This document shows, one piece after another, positions 17,826-26,700 of a stretch of 64,000 nucleotides of DNA. Under the pieces are notes generated by a model. It was not told the origin of the DNA. It saw only the letters and a program-made list of their open reading frames with translations, and searched no databases. The position numbers and the translations under genes are program-made. Every line of letters begins with the position of its first letter. The first letter of the stretch is position 1. The DNA comes from Maribacter thermophilus (GTDB taxonomy: Bacteria > Bacteroidota > Bacteroidia > Flavobacteriales > Flavobacteriaceae), in assembly GCF_001020565.1 (NCBI RefSeq), contig NZ_LDAS01000001.1:3248520-3312519 (forward strand), written 5' to 3'.

Positions 17826-20238
17826 TATGCATAAATTATTGTTGCTTAATGTTCTTTTTCTTTCTTTTTTAGGGTGGTCTCAACAGGTTACCGTTTTGGA
17901 TGCGGACACCCGTGAACCTATTGCCAATGTTGCCGTTTTTAATTCGGACAAAACAAAAATTGCCTTAACGGATTTAGAAGGTAATTTTGACGCATCGATT
18001 TTTTCTGACCAAGACCGTATTACCTTTAAGCATATTAGCTACGAGGTTAAGAGTATTGGCAAATCTCAAATTTTAAAGCTTAAGCAAAAAGTATATCTAG
18101 AGATAAGGCCAGAGGAATTAAACGAAGTGGTCATGTCTATTTCTAAATGGGAACAACAAAAAAAAGAAATTCCGAATAAGATCGTTTCAATTTCTGCCAA
18201 AGAGATTTTCATGAACGCTCCCCAGACCTCTGCCGATCTTTTGCAAAGTAGCGGACAAGTGTTTGTTCAAAAAAGTCAGTTAGGTGGAGGCAGTCCTATG
18301 ATAAGGGGTTTTGCGACCAATAGGTTGGTACTCTCCGTAGATGGTGTTCGAATGAACAATGCCATATTTAGAGGGGGGAATTTGCAAAATGTAATATCCA
18401 TAGACCCCTTCACGGTAAAGAATACAGAAATTATTTTTGGTCCGGGTTCCGTTATTTACGGGAGTGATGCCATAGGTGGGGTTATGAACTTTTATACAAA
18501 AACACCTATTTTGAGCCAAAACCAAGAGGCTTACGTTTCGGGCAGTGCAAATTATCGCTTTTCTTCTGCCAATACAGAAAATACCGTTCATGCGGATATA
18601 AATTATGGAAAAGAACATTGGGCGGCCCTTACCAGTTTTTCGTATAACGATTTTCAAGATTTGAAAATGGGCAGCCATGGCCCCGATTCTTATTTACGAA
18701 ACAATTATGTGCAAAGAATAGATGGCGAAGATGTACTGGTGGTTAACGGCGATCCCAAGAAACAGGTGACCACAGGGTATGATCAGATAAATTTTATGCA
18801 GAAGTTTCTTTATAGTCCCAACGCTGTTTGGGACTTAAATTTAGGGGTCTACTATTCAGAAACTTCTGATTACTCTAGGTACGACAGGTTAATAAGGCCC
18901 AGTAGTGATGGCGAAGGATTAAGATCTGCCGAGTGGTATTATGGTCCCCAAAAGTGGTTTATGGGAAATGCCCAACTAAAGAGAAAGGGAAAGGGAAAAT
19001 TATATGACGGTTTAAAATTGACGGCTGCTTACCAACATTTTGAGGAAAGTAGGCACGATAGGGATTTTCAGGACGTGGTATTGAACAGTACCGAGGAAAA
19101 AGTGGATGCGCTTAACTTTAATCTTGATTTGGAAAACAAGAAAATCGGTAACTTTAAACTGTATTATGGGGGCGAATTTATTTACAACAAGGTAGGCTCT
19201 GTCGGTAGCGACTTAAATATAGAAACAGGAGATTTGGCAAATGCGGCGTCTAGGTATCCCGATGGATCTACATGGAAAAGTTTGGCCGGGTACATAAATG
19301 CGGAATATAAGGCAAAACCTAATTTTATTCTAATGTCCGGTTTGCGATACAGCCATGTTTGGATCGATGCAGAATTTGATCAAACCTTTTATTCCTTCCC
19401 TTTTAACGATGCTAATTTGAGCACGGGTGCGTTAACGGGTAGCCTTGGTTTTAGTTGGTTCCCTAAAGAAGACCTTCAAATTACCCTTAATGGTTCCACT
19501 GGTTTTAGGGCGCCTAACATTGATGATGTAGGTAAGATTTTTGATTCGGAACCAGGCTCTGTAGTAGTGCCAAATCCAGATTTAGAATCTGAATATGCCT
19601 ACAATATAGAATTGGGGGTTCAAAAAAATTACAATGATAGGTTACTATTAAAAGGGGCTACATTTTACACGTATTTGGTGGATGCACTGGTCAGAAGGGA
19701 TTTTAGTTTCAATGGCATGTCCGAAATAGAGTATGAGGGAGAGTTAAGCAATGTACAGGCCATACAAAATGCCGCAAAAGCCTATGTGTACGGTTTCGAA
19801 TTTGGGGCCGATGCCTTTTTGGACGATCATTGGTCTTTATCTTCCAATCTGACCATAACCGAAGGTATTGAAGAAGAGGATGATGGTACCGATACCTCGG
19901 CAAGGCATGCTGCCCCGACCTTTGGCGATTTTCATGTAAAATGGAAAAACCAGAAATTGAAAATGGACCTTTTTGTCAATTATAACGGTGAAGTTTCCAA
20001 TGCAGATCTAGCTTTGTCCGAACAGTCTAAGGACTATATGTATGCGGTGGACGAAAACGGTAATCCCTATTCACCTTCTTGGTATACCCTAAACCTACGC
20101 TCTCAGTATACGATTTCCAATAATCTTAATGCTACATTGAGTCTTGAAAACATTACAGATCAGCGATATAGAACTTATTCATCGGGCATAGTGGCAGCTG
20201 GTAGAAATCTGGTATTGGGACTGGGGTACTATTTTTAA
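17809..20238 (+). CDS. TonB-dependent receptor, haemin/haemoglobin type
   Basis: 809-aa outer-membrane receptor with signal peptide (cleavage after GWSQ), a CarboxypepD_reg-like domain (residues 27-105), plug (about 120-235) and a 22-strand barrel ending in Phe. The plug segment PMIRGFATNRLVLSVDGVRMNNAIFRGGNLQN and the barrel motifs FRAPNIDD and NPDLESEYAYNIELG are the FRAP and NPDL boxes characteristic of HmuR/HemR haem receptors, so haem is the likely ligand. Two starts are possible: 17809 overlaps recO by 17 bases, 17827 begins one base after the recO stop; both leave a functional signal peptide. No haem-degrading gene is beside it. Confidence 0.88.
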   Translation: MKFLVSMHKLLLLNVLFLSFLGWSQQVTVLDADTREPIANVAVFNSDKTKIALTDLEGNFDASIFSDQDRITFKHISYEVKSIGKSQILKLKQKVYLEIRPEELNEVVMSISKWEQQKKEIPNKIVSISAKEIFMNAPQTSADLLQSSGQVFVQKSQLGGGSPMIRGFATNRLVLSVDGVRMNNAIFRGGNLQNVISIDPFTVKNTEIIFGPGSVIYGSDAIGGVMNFYTKTPILSQNQEAYVSGSANYRFSSANTENTVHADINYGKEHWAALTSFSYNDFQDLKMGSHGPDSYLRNNYVQRIDGEDVLVVNGDPKKQVTTGYDQINFMQKFLYSPNAVWDLNLGVYYSETSDYSRYDRLIRPSSDGEGLRSAEWYYGPQKWFMGNAQLKRKGKGKLYDGLKLTAAYQHFEESRHDRDFQDVVLNSTEEKVDALNFNLDLENKKIGNFKLYYGGEFIYNKVGSVGSDLNIETGDLANAASRYPDGSTWKSLAGYINAEYKAKPNFILMSGLRYSHVWIDAEFDQTFYSFPFNDANLSTGALTGSLGFSWFPKEDLQITLNGSTGFRAPNIDDVGKIFDSEPGSVVVPNPDLESEYAYNIELGVQKNYNDRLLLKGATFYTYLVDALVRRDFSFNGMSEIEYEGELSNVQAIQNAAKAYVYGFEFGADAFLDDHWSLSSNLTITEGIEEEDDGTDTSARHAAPTFGDFHVKWKNQKLKMDLFVNYNGEVSNADLALSEQSKDYMYAVDENGNPYSPSWYTLNLRSQYTISNNLNATLSLENITDQRYRTYSSGIVAAGRNLVLGLGYYF

Positions 20239-20244
20239 TAAAAA

Positions 20245-20266
20245 AAGGCCCTTTAAAAAGGACCTT
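20245..20266 (-). terminator. Terminator, mainly for the minus-strand gene
   Basis: Imperfect hairpin (20245-20253 with 20258-20266, one C-A mismatch). On the minus strand it is followed by a run of T, so it most likely ends the 20302-20688 transcript; the plus side lacks a T-run. Confidence 0.6.
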
Positions 20267-20301
20267 GTTCATTCGAAAAAAATAAAAAAAACCTATAAAC
20301 C

Positions 20302-20688
20302 TTATAGTTTAATAGAGTCTTTTACCGCTTTTGCCTTCTTGGCAACATTGTCAGCTGCTTCTTTTGTAGCATCTTTTACATCTTTTCCTGCTTCTTTGGC
20401 CTTGTTGATGGCATCTTCACCTGTTTCTTTAACGGCATCCATAGCGTCTTCACCGGTTTCTTTAACTGCATCGACAGCATTTTCTGTGGCATCTGCAGCC
20501 TCATCAACTACTTCTTTGGCAGAATCCATAGCTTCAGAACCTGCTTCTTTAAGATCGTCACCTGCTTCTTCTATTGCTTCACCTGCTTGAGAAGCGGCGT
20601 CTTTTGCTTTGTCCGCGGTTTCTCTACAAGAAACAAATGAGATACTTAGGGCAAGCATTAGAATTGAACTTAGTACTAATTTTTTCAT
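20302..20688 (-). CDS. LEA-like 11-mer repeat lipoprotein
   Basis: 128-aa small protein with lipoprotein signal ending in SFVSC and a mature part made only of amphipathic helix. From about residue 45 the chain follows an 11-residue period: DAVKETGEDAM, DAVKETGEDAI, NKAKEAGKDVK, DATKEAADNVA. Composition is Ala, Lys, Glu, Asp with almost no aromatics, as in late-embryogenesis-abundant and apolipoprotein-like proteins, which coat membranes or protect against drying and salt stress. No specific family can be assigned beyond that. The first two repeat copies are near identical at DNA level, so copy number may vary between strains. Confidence 0.85.
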   Translation of the reverse strand: MKKLVLSSILMLALSISFVSCRETADKAKDAASQAGEAIEEAGDDLKEAGSEAMDSAKEVVDEAADATENAVDAVKETGEDAMDAVKETGEDAINKAKEAGKDVKDATKEAADNVAKKAKAVKDSIKL

Positions 20689-20834
20689 TTTTGTTAATTT
20701 TTAGTGTTTGTTTATACAGTCATATACGAGGAAAATTGGCAAATGGATGTGAAAAACTAAATTATTTTTAACGGATAAGTTTGTTTGGGGGTATTTCCGT
20801 AGCCCTATTAGTCTCCAAATCAAACTAAATTTTA

Positions 20835-20842
20835 TAATTTTG
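20835..20842 (+). promoter_or_regulatory. Candidate -7 element of ileS
   Basis: TAATTTTG, perfect TAnnTTTG, 34 bases before the ileS ATG. Confidence 0.5.
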
Positions 20843-20876
20843 CAGCCTTTAAAACCCAGTACCATAAGCATTTCGT

Positions 20877-23800
20877 ATGAAGTTCGCAGAATATAAGGGA
20901 TTAGATTTACCAAAAGTTGCCGAAGAAGTTTTAAACTACTGGAAAACAGAAGGAATTTTTGAAAAAAGTATATCCGCCAGAGAAGGTAAAGAGAGTTACG
21001 TTTTTTTTGAAGGTCCGCCATCGGCAAATGGTATGCCGGGCATTCACCATGTAATGGCCCGTACCATAAAAGATATCTTTCCGAGATATAAAACGATGAA
21101 AGGTTTTCAGGTAAAAAGAAAGGCCGGGTGGGATACCCATGGTCTTCCTGTTGAGCTTGGGGTAGAAAAGGAACTGGGTATAACAAAAGAGGATATTGGT
21201 ACTAAAATATCGGTAGAGGAATACAATGCCGCATGTAAAAAGGCGGTAATGAGGTATACCGATGTCTGGAACGCAATGACCGAACAGGTTGGGTATTGGG
21301 TAGATATGGACGATCCATATATCACCTATAAATCCAAGTATATGGAATCTGTTTGGTGGTTGCTAAAACAGATTTACGATCAAGGCCTTATATATAAAGG
21401 CTATACCATACAACCATATTCGCCAAAGGCCGGTACCGGACTTAGTTCGCATGAATTAAATCAGCCGGGTACTTACCAAGATGTTACGGATACAACGGTA
21501 ACAGCCCAATTTAAGGCAGTGGAGGAAACGTTGCCGGAATTTTTGCAGAACGAAGGAACCATTTACTTTTTGGCATGGACAACCACACCTTGGACCCTAC
21601 CTTCGAATACTGCATTAACAGTTGGACCAAAAATAGATTATGTACTCGTAGAAACATATAACCAGTATACCTATAAACCCATGAACGTAGTGCTTGCCAA
21701 AAGTCTGGTAGGCAAACAGTTCTCTGGTAAATATTATCAGGTAGACGAGAAATCCGATTTGATCGGTTATGAGGCAGGAGACAAGAAAATTCCTTTTTAT
21801 ATAGTTAAAGGCAAAGAGTTTAAAGGGGAAGATCTGGTCGGAATACGGTACGAGCAATTATTGGATTATGTACTTCCTTATGAAAATGCGGAAAATGCTT
21901 TTAGAATTATCGCAGGTGATTTCGTAACTACCGAAGATGGTACAGGTATTGTACATACCGCCCCGACATTTGGAGCGGACGATGCCCTTGTGGCCAAACA
22001 AGCGGTACCGGAAGTTCCACCTATGTTGGTGCTAGATGAAAATGCCAACCTTGTGCCTTTGGTAGATTTACAAGGAAAATTTAGGCCCGAATTGGGAGAA
22101 TTGGGCGGTAAGTACGTAAAGAATGAGTATTATGAAGATGGGGAGGCTCCAGAACGTTCGGTAGATGTTGAAATTGCCATTAAACTAAAAGAAGAAAACA
22201 AGGCTTTTAAGGTTGAAAAATATATGCACAGTTACCCTAACTGTTGGCGTACCGATAAGCCTATACTGTATTATCCATTAGACTCTTGGTTCATAAAAGT
22301 GACCGATATAAAAGATCGGATGTTTGAATTGAACCAAACAATAAATTGGAAACCAAAAGCCACCGGAGAGGGTCGTTTTGGTAATTGGTTGGCCAATGCC
22401 AACGATTGGAATCTATCGCGTTCTAGATATTGGGGCATACCTTTGCCTATATGGAGAACCGAGGATGGAAAAGAAGAACTGATGATCGGATCGGTGGCCG
22501 AACTTAAATCGGAAATAAAGAAGGCCATTGATGCGGGGGTTATGGAAAAAGATGTTTTCCAAGACTTTTCGGTAGGTGATATGTCGGAGGAGAATTATGA
22601 AAAAATAGATTTACATAAGAATATCGTGGACACCATTACCTTGGTGTCACCATCCGGTAAACCCATGAAGCGCGAAAGTGATTTGATCGATGTTTGGTTC
22701 GATAGCGGTTCTATGCCTTATGCACAATGGCATTACCCATTTGAAAACAAAGACCTGATCGATGAGGGCAAGACTTTTCCTGCAGATTTTATAGCAGAAG
22801 GGGTAGACCAAACACGAGGTTGGTTTTATACGCTTCATGCCATAGCCACTATGGTATTTGATTCTGTTGCCTATAAAAATGTGGTTTCCAACGGTTTGGT
22901 GCTCGACAAAGAAGGGAAGAAAATGTCGAAACGTCTTGGCAATGCCATAGATCCTTTTGATACTATGAAAGAACATGGGGCCGACGCTACCCGTTGGTAC
23001 ATGATCAGCAACGCGAACCCATGGGACAATCTAAAATTTGACACGGACGGTATTGTCGAGGTAAAGCGAAAGTTTTTTGGCACTTTGTACAATACGTATT
23101 CGTTTTTTGCCCTTTATGCAAATATTGATGAGTTTGCATATAAAGAAGAAAACATACCTGTGAACGAACGACCAGAGATAGACCGTTGGATCTTATCTGA
23201 ACTCAATTCACTTATTGGTTTGGTAGATGAGGCGTATGCCGATTATGAGCCTACAAGGGCCACCAGGGCAATTTCTGACTTTGTACAGGAAAATTTAAGT
23301 AACTGGTATGTTCGCCTATGTAGAAGAAGGTTTTGGAAAGGCGATTATCAGAAAGATAAGATAGCCGCATACCAAACACTATATACTTGTTTGGTAACAG
23401 TATCTAAATTATCTGCACCGGTAGCACCGTTTTTTATGGATCAGCTGTACAGGGATCTGATGGCGACAACGAAAGGAGAACCTTTTGAAAGTGTTCATTT
23501 GGCAGATTTTCCGGTAGTGGACACTAGTTTGATCGATGCCGGTCTGGAGAAAAAAATGAGCAAGGCCCAAACAATTTCTTCATTGGTACTATCTATCCGC
23601 CAAAAAGAAAAAATCAAGGTAAGGCAGCCACTGCAAAAAATCATGATACCGGTATTGGACGATCAAGACAAAGCGGATATCTTAGCAGTATCCGAACTGA
23701 TAAAATCAGAAGTAAATGTAAAGGAAATTCAACTTTTGGATGATGCCTCTGGTATTCTTGTAAAGCGCATAAAACCTAATTTTAAGACCTTGGGCCCTAA

Positions 23801-24281
23801 ATACGGTAAGGATATGAAACAAATAGCCAATGCCGTAAATGCTCTAAATCAAGAGGATATCCAAAAAATTGAACAAGAAGGCGAATTATCTGTTCAAATT
23901 GAAAATAAAAATATTATTTTACAGTTACAGGATGTAGAGATCAGTTCTCAAGATATTGAAGGTTGGTTGGTTGCAACTTCAGGTAAAACTACGGTGGCAC
24001 TGGATGTAACGATCAACGAAGACCTTAAAAAAGAAGGTATCGCCAGAGAGCTGGTAAATAGGATCCAGAACTTGAGAAAAGAATCTGGGTTCGACGTTAC
24101 GGACAGGATAGATATAAAAATGCTAAAGGACGGCTTTGTGGAGCAGGCCGTTACAAGTAACCTTAGCTATATCAAAACTGAAACCTTGACGGCCGAACTT
24201 AGTTTTGAAGAAACTCTGGAAAATGGTACAAAAGTTGCCTTTGATGAGGTGAACACTAAATTGTTTATTCAAAAACATTAA
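20877..24281 (+). CDS. ileS: Isoleucyl-tRNA synthetase, type 2 with GIHH signature
   Basis: 1134-aa class I synthetase that charges tRNA-Ile. The long form, KMSKR (Lys682-Arg686, in GKKMSKRLGN) and the C-terminal extension mark it as IleRS2, the eukaryote-like class. The first signature motif reads GPPSANGMPGIHH: residues 55-58 are Gly-Ile-His-His rather than His-Ile-Gly-His. The editing domain lies at about 190-400 (LAWTTTPWTLPSNTAL, GTGIVHTAPTFGADD), and the anticodon domain after 770. It leads a likely ileS-dksA transcript; the next start is 4 bases away. Probably the sole IleRS of the cell, since no second copy is seen here (the rest of the genome is not visible). Confidence 0.97.
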   Translation: MKFAEYKGLDLPKVAEEVLNYWKTEGIFEKSISAREGKESYVFFEGPPSANGMPGIHHVMARTIKDIFPRYKTMKGFQVKRKAGWDTHGLPVELGVEKELGITKEDIGTKISVEEYNAACKKAVMRYTDVWNAMTEQVGYWVDMDDPYITYKSKYMESVWWLLKQIYDQGLIYKGYTIQPYSPKAGTGLSSHELNQPGTYQDVTDTTVTAQFKAVEETLPEFLQNEGTIYFLAWTTTPWTLPSNTALTVGPKIDYVLVETYNQYTYKPMNVVLAKSLVGKQFSGKYYQVDEKSDLIGYEAGDKKIPFYIVKGKEFKGEDLVGIRYEQLLDYVLPYENAENAFRIIAGDFVTTEDGTGIVHTAPTFGADDALVAKQAVPEVPPMLVLDENANLVPLVDLQGKFRPELGELGGKYVKNEYYEDGEAPERSVDVEIAIKLKEENKAFKVEKYMHSYPNCWRTDKPILYYPLDSWFIKVTDIKDRMFELNQTINWKPKATGEGRFGNWLANANDWNLSRSRYWGIPLPIWRTEDGKEELMIGSVAELKSEIKKAIDAGVMEKDVFQDFSVGDMSEENYEKIDLHKNIVDTITLVSPSGKPMKRESDLIDVWFDSGSMPYAQWHYPFENKDLIDEGKTFPADFIAEGVDQTRGWFYTLHAIATMVFDSVAYKNVVSNGLVLDKEGKKMSKRLGNAIDPFDTMKEHGADATRWYMISNANPWDNLKFDTDGIVEVKRKFFGTLYNTYSFFALYANIDEFAYKEENIPVNERPEIDRWILSELNSLIGLVDEAYADYEPTRATRAISDFVQENLSNWYVRLCRRRFWKGDYQKDKIAAYQTLYTCLVTVSKLSAPVAPFFMDQLYRDLMATTKGEPFESVHLADFPVVDTSLIDAGLEKKMSKAQTISSLVLSIRQKEKIKVRQPLQKIMIPVLDDQDKADILAVSELIKSEVNVKEIQLLDDASGILVKRIKPNFKTLGPKYGKDMKQIANAVNALNQEDIQKIEQEGELSVQIENKNIILQLQDVEISSQDIEGWLVATSGKTTVALDVTINEDLKKEGIARELVNRIQNLRKESGFDVTDRIDIKMLKDGFVEQAVTSNLSYIKTETLTAELSFEETLENGTKVAFDEVNTKLFIQKH

Positions 24282-24285
24282 CACG

Positions 24286-24669
24286 ATGGCAGAAGATTTA
24301 AAAGTTAGATATTCGGACAAGGATTTGGCTGAATTTAAAGTCTTGATCGAAGAAAAAATAGAGAAAGCAAAGAGTCATTTAGAATTACTTAAAAGTTCTT
24401 ACATGAACGATGGTAACAATGGTACGGATGATACCTCGCCAACGTTTAAAGCCTTTGAAGAAGGCTCTGAAACCATGAGTAAGGAAGCCAATACCCAATT
24501 GGCCATAAGACAGGAGAAATTTATCAGGGATTTAAAAAACGCCCTTTTACGAATAGAAAACAAAACATACGGAATTTGTCGTGTTACGGGTAAGCTTATA
24601 AATAAAGAGCGGCTAAAATTGGTTCCGCATGCTACCTTGAGTATTGAGGCCAAGAACATGCAAAAGTAA
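24286..24669 (+). CDS. DksA/TraR-family protein without the zinc-finger cysteines
   Basis: 127-aa coiled-coil protein of the DksA/TraR family, which binds the RNA polymerase secondary channel and, with ppGpp, adjusts stable-RNA and amino-acid promoters. The helical hairpin spans about residues 12-90 and contains SPTFKAFEEGSETMSKE at its tip. The C-terminal globule YGICRVTGKLINKERLKLVPHATLS aligns with the DksA zinc finger but only one Cys (Cys98) of four is kept, so it probably does not bind zinc in the usual way. It starts 4 bases after ileS and is followed by a terminator. Confidence 0.88.
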   Translation: MAEDLKVRYSDKDLAEFKVLIEEKIEKAKSHLELLKSSYMNDGNNGTDDTSPTFKAFEEGSETMSKEANTQLAIRQEKFIRDLKNALLRIENKTYGICRVTGKLINKERLKLVPHATLSIEAKNMQK

Positions 24670-24671
24670 TT

Positions 24672-24696
24672 AAAACGCCTTTAGGGGCGTTTTTTA
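24672..24696 (+). terminator. Terminator after the ileS-dksA unit
   Basis: 8-bp stem AAAACGCC / GGCGTTTT with a 6-base loop and a T-run. It stands only 11 bases before the TTG start of the next gene on the same strand. Confidence 0.8.
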
Positions 24697-24706
24697 ATAG
24701 ATAAGC

Positions 24707-25327
24707 TTGAGGGTATACTCTTTCTTAATAGTGTTATTTATAACTCTTGGTGCAACTGCACAGAAAAGAGTAAAAAAAGCAGTGTTGGACCAATCTATCA
24801 AAGCCATACAGATAGATGCCACCAATTGCTATGTAATAATGCTTCATACCAGTAAAGAAAATATGGTTGAAGTAGATGCGCGTATGGATGGTGAGTATAG
24901 CGATGATTTGGAACTTACAATGGCAGAAACCGGTAATACCTTGGTATTAGGAGCTGGGTTTCAGCCAATATTCATAAATCCTAACGATAAACTTAGTGCC
25001 CACAAAGTGGTATCCATAGCTTTGGATATTATAGTGCCAATGTGGAAGAATGTAGAGGTCTATGGCACCAATGCACGGGTGGTTGTTTATGGTGATTATA
25101 ACAATTTAGATGTGGTTCTTTCGGATGGGACATGTGAGCTTAACAACGTTTCGCAGAATGTAGAAGTAAAGACACAGAGCGGTAATATCGTTGTTAATGC
25201 CGATAGGGCAGAAATAATCGCACGAACCAAATATGGTCAGTTGAGTGACAATCCCATTTCCGGTGGTTTAAACCGGTATACATTACATTCGGTTACCGGA
25301 AATATCGAACTACATAAAACCGAATAA
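24707..25327 (+). CDS. Exported DUF4097-like beta-repeat protein
   Basis: 206-aa secreted or periplasmic protein with no enzyme motif. I use the TTG at 24707 because it alone supplies the signal peptide MRVYSFLIVLFITLGATAQ (cleavage after TAQ). The mature part is beta-rich with short repeats such as VEVYGTNARVVVYGDYNNLDVVLSDGTCELNN and VEVKTQSGNIVVNADRAEIIARTKYGQL, resembling the stacked-strand DUF4097/DUF2807 adhesin-like fold. Function unknown. It lies between dksA and lspA but behind a terminator, so it needs readthrough or a promoter inside the preceding gene. Confidence 0.78.
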   Translation: MRVYSFLIVLFITLGATAQKRVKKAVLDQSIKAIQIDATNCYVIMLHTSKENMVEVDARMDGEYSDDLELTMAETGNTLVLGAGFQPIFINPNDKLSAHKVVSIALDIIVPMWKNVEVYGTNARVVVYGDYNNLDVVLSDGTCELNNVSQNVEVKTQSGNIVVNADRAEIIARTKYGQLSDNPISGGLNRYTLHSVTGNIELHKTE

Positions 25328-25333
25328 TATTTC

Positions 25334-25341
25334 TATTTTTG
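25334..25341 (+). promoter_or_regulatory. Candidate -7 element of lspA
   Basis: TATTTTTG, perfect TAnnTTTG, 7 bases after the previous stop and 17 bases before the lspA ATG at 25359. It suggests that lspA has its own promoter. Confidence 0.5.
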
Positions 25342-25358
25342 ACTCTTTGACAAAATAT

Positions 25359-26030
25359 ATGAATTTAAAAAAGTCTGCCTTATTAATTCTTTTGATACTT
25401 GTTATAGATCAATGGAGCAAAATATATATAAAGACCAATTTTGTGTTGGGCGAATCGGTCGATGTGTTCAATTGGTTCAAGATTCTCTTTATAGAGAATG
25501 AAGGTGCTGCTTGGGGGGCAAAGTTGAGCGATATTTTTCCTATAACCGATCGTTCGGGTAAGTTGATCTTGACCATTTTTAGGTTGTTCGCAATCTTTGG
25601 AATAGGGTATTGGTTGAATGATGTTATAAAAAAGAAATCTTCAAAAACATTAATAGTTGCCGTTTCGCTGATTTTTGCCGGGGCTTTGGGCAATATATTG
25701 GATTCCGTTTTTTATGGGTTAATTTTTAACGAGAGTTATAACGAGGTGGCTACGTTGTTCTCCAGTGAGCCTTATGGAGGCCTGTTTCATGGTAAAGTGG
25801 TGGATATGCTTTATTTTCCTTTGATAGATACCACATGGCCAGATTGGGTCCCATTTGTTGGAGGAAACAATTTTCGCTTTTTTGAACCTGTTTTCAATAT
25901 AGCCGATACGGCTATAAGTACAGGGGTGGGTATTTTATTGGTTTTTAATAAAAAAGCTTTTAAGCACCACGATGAAGAGGCTTCGGGTTCGGTTGAGGAG
26001 ACAGAAAATCAAGAATCTTTAAAAGAGTAG
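25359..26030 (+). CDS. lspA: Lipoprotein signal peptidase II
   Basis: 223-aa inner-membrane aspartic protease that cleaves prolipoprotein signal peptides ahead of the lipidated Cys; the many lipoproteins in this window are its substrates. The catalytic Asp pair is Asp115 in GALGNILDS and Asp183 in FNIADTAIS, and INEGAAWG-type sequence (FIENEGAAWG) is the second family motif. I use the ATG at 25359; a TTG 12 bases upstream is possible. The C-terminus carries an acidic tail (about 25 residues) seen in Bacteroidota homologues. Its 3' end overlaps the convergent formyl-THF ligase by 22 bases. Confidence 0.95.
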   Translation: MNLKKSALLILLILVIDQWSKIYIKTNFVLGESVDVFNWFKILFIENEGAAWGAKLSDIFPITDRSGKLILTIFRLFAIFGIGYWLNDVIKKKSSKTLIVAVSLIFAGALGNILDSVFYGLIFNESYNEVATLFSSEPYGGLFHGKVVDMLYFPLIDTTWPDWVPFVGGNNFRFFEPVFNIADTAISTGVGILLVFNKKAFKHHDEEASGSVEETENQESLKE

Positions 26031-26575
26031 TTTTTTTTCGGCGTTACGCAGTAGTCCAGAGGAATATCATTTTTATAGACGTCCGAAATCTCTTTTTCCG
26101 CTTCGAACAAACTTAATCCTACTTTAATAACATCGGTCCTGCATTGCTTTAAAAAGTTGTCGTAGAACCCTTTTCCATAACCTACACGGTTGCCTTTTTC
26201 GTCAAAGGCCAATAAGGGTATGAACACAACATCTATTTTAATGGGTTCTATGGTGATACCATCTATAGGTTCTGGAACGCCCCATTTGCTTTTAATGAAT
26301 TTTGTATTATCCGTAAGAAGATAATGCTTTAAGGTATCTCCGTGTACTTTGGGAACTATAATATTTTTGTCTTTACCTTGAAGAACCGACAATAGATTAA
26401 TGGTGTCGATTTCCTTTTTTGATTCAATGGGTAAAAAAATGTGGTAAAATTCCTTTGACCAGATGGGAAGGCCTAAAACTTTGTTTGAAATGGAAAGGCT
26501 TTTAGATGATAGTTCGCTAAAAGAAAGCTCACTTCTGAGCAGGGCGTATTTTTCTCGTAAATCTTTTTTCAACAT
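26009..26575 (-). CDS. 5-formyltetrahydrofolate cyclo-ligase
   Basis: 188-aa cytosolic enzyme converting 5-formyl-THF to 5,10-methenyl-THF with ATP. N-terminal KKDLREKYALLRSELS provides the phosphate-binding basic residues, and LLAFDEKGNRVGYGKGFYDNFL is the diagnostic folate/ATP loop with GYGKGFYD. PVVPLDYC-like end (IPLDYCVTPKKNY) is also typical. Converges on lspA with a 22-base overlap. Nothing else in the folate pathway is adjacent. Confidence 0.94.
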   Translation of the reverse strand: MLKKDLREKYALLRSELSFSELSSKSLSISNKVLGLPIWSKEFYHIFLPIESKKEIDTINLLSVLQGKDKNIIVPKVHGDTLKHYLLTDNTKFIKSKWGVPEPIDGITIEPIKIDVVFIPLLAFDEKGNRVGYGKGFYDNFLKQCRTDVIKVGLSLFEAEKEISDVYKNDIPLDYCVTPKKNYSFKDS

Positions 26576-26613
26576 TGTTGAAAAATGATAAGGTTAATAT
26601 ATAGGTATTTAAA

Positions 26614-26700
26614 TTACTCTTTTCCTGCAACCGCAAAGAAAACCTTGAAAAATAGCATTAGAATTAAATATGTCCCAAGTGTTATGATATAGCTTTCCAT
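26614..26700 (-). CDS. Possible 28-aa single-helix membrane peptide
   Basis: ATG at 26700 to TAA at 26614 encodes MESYIITLGTYLILMLFFKV followed by FFAVAGKE: one hydrophobic segment of about 19 residues with a short charged tail. It lies directly upstream of, and in the same direction as, the formyl-THF cyclo-ligase gene (38 bases from its start). Only ORF structure supports it; no homologue is known to me. Confidence 0.3.
   Translation of the reverse strand: MESYIITLGTYLILMLFFKVFFAVAGKE

Noticed and set aside
20339-20590. Plus-strand 83-aa Ser/Ala-rich ORF
   Set aside because: Antisense reading of the 11-mer repeat lipoprotein; its repetition comes from the real gene.
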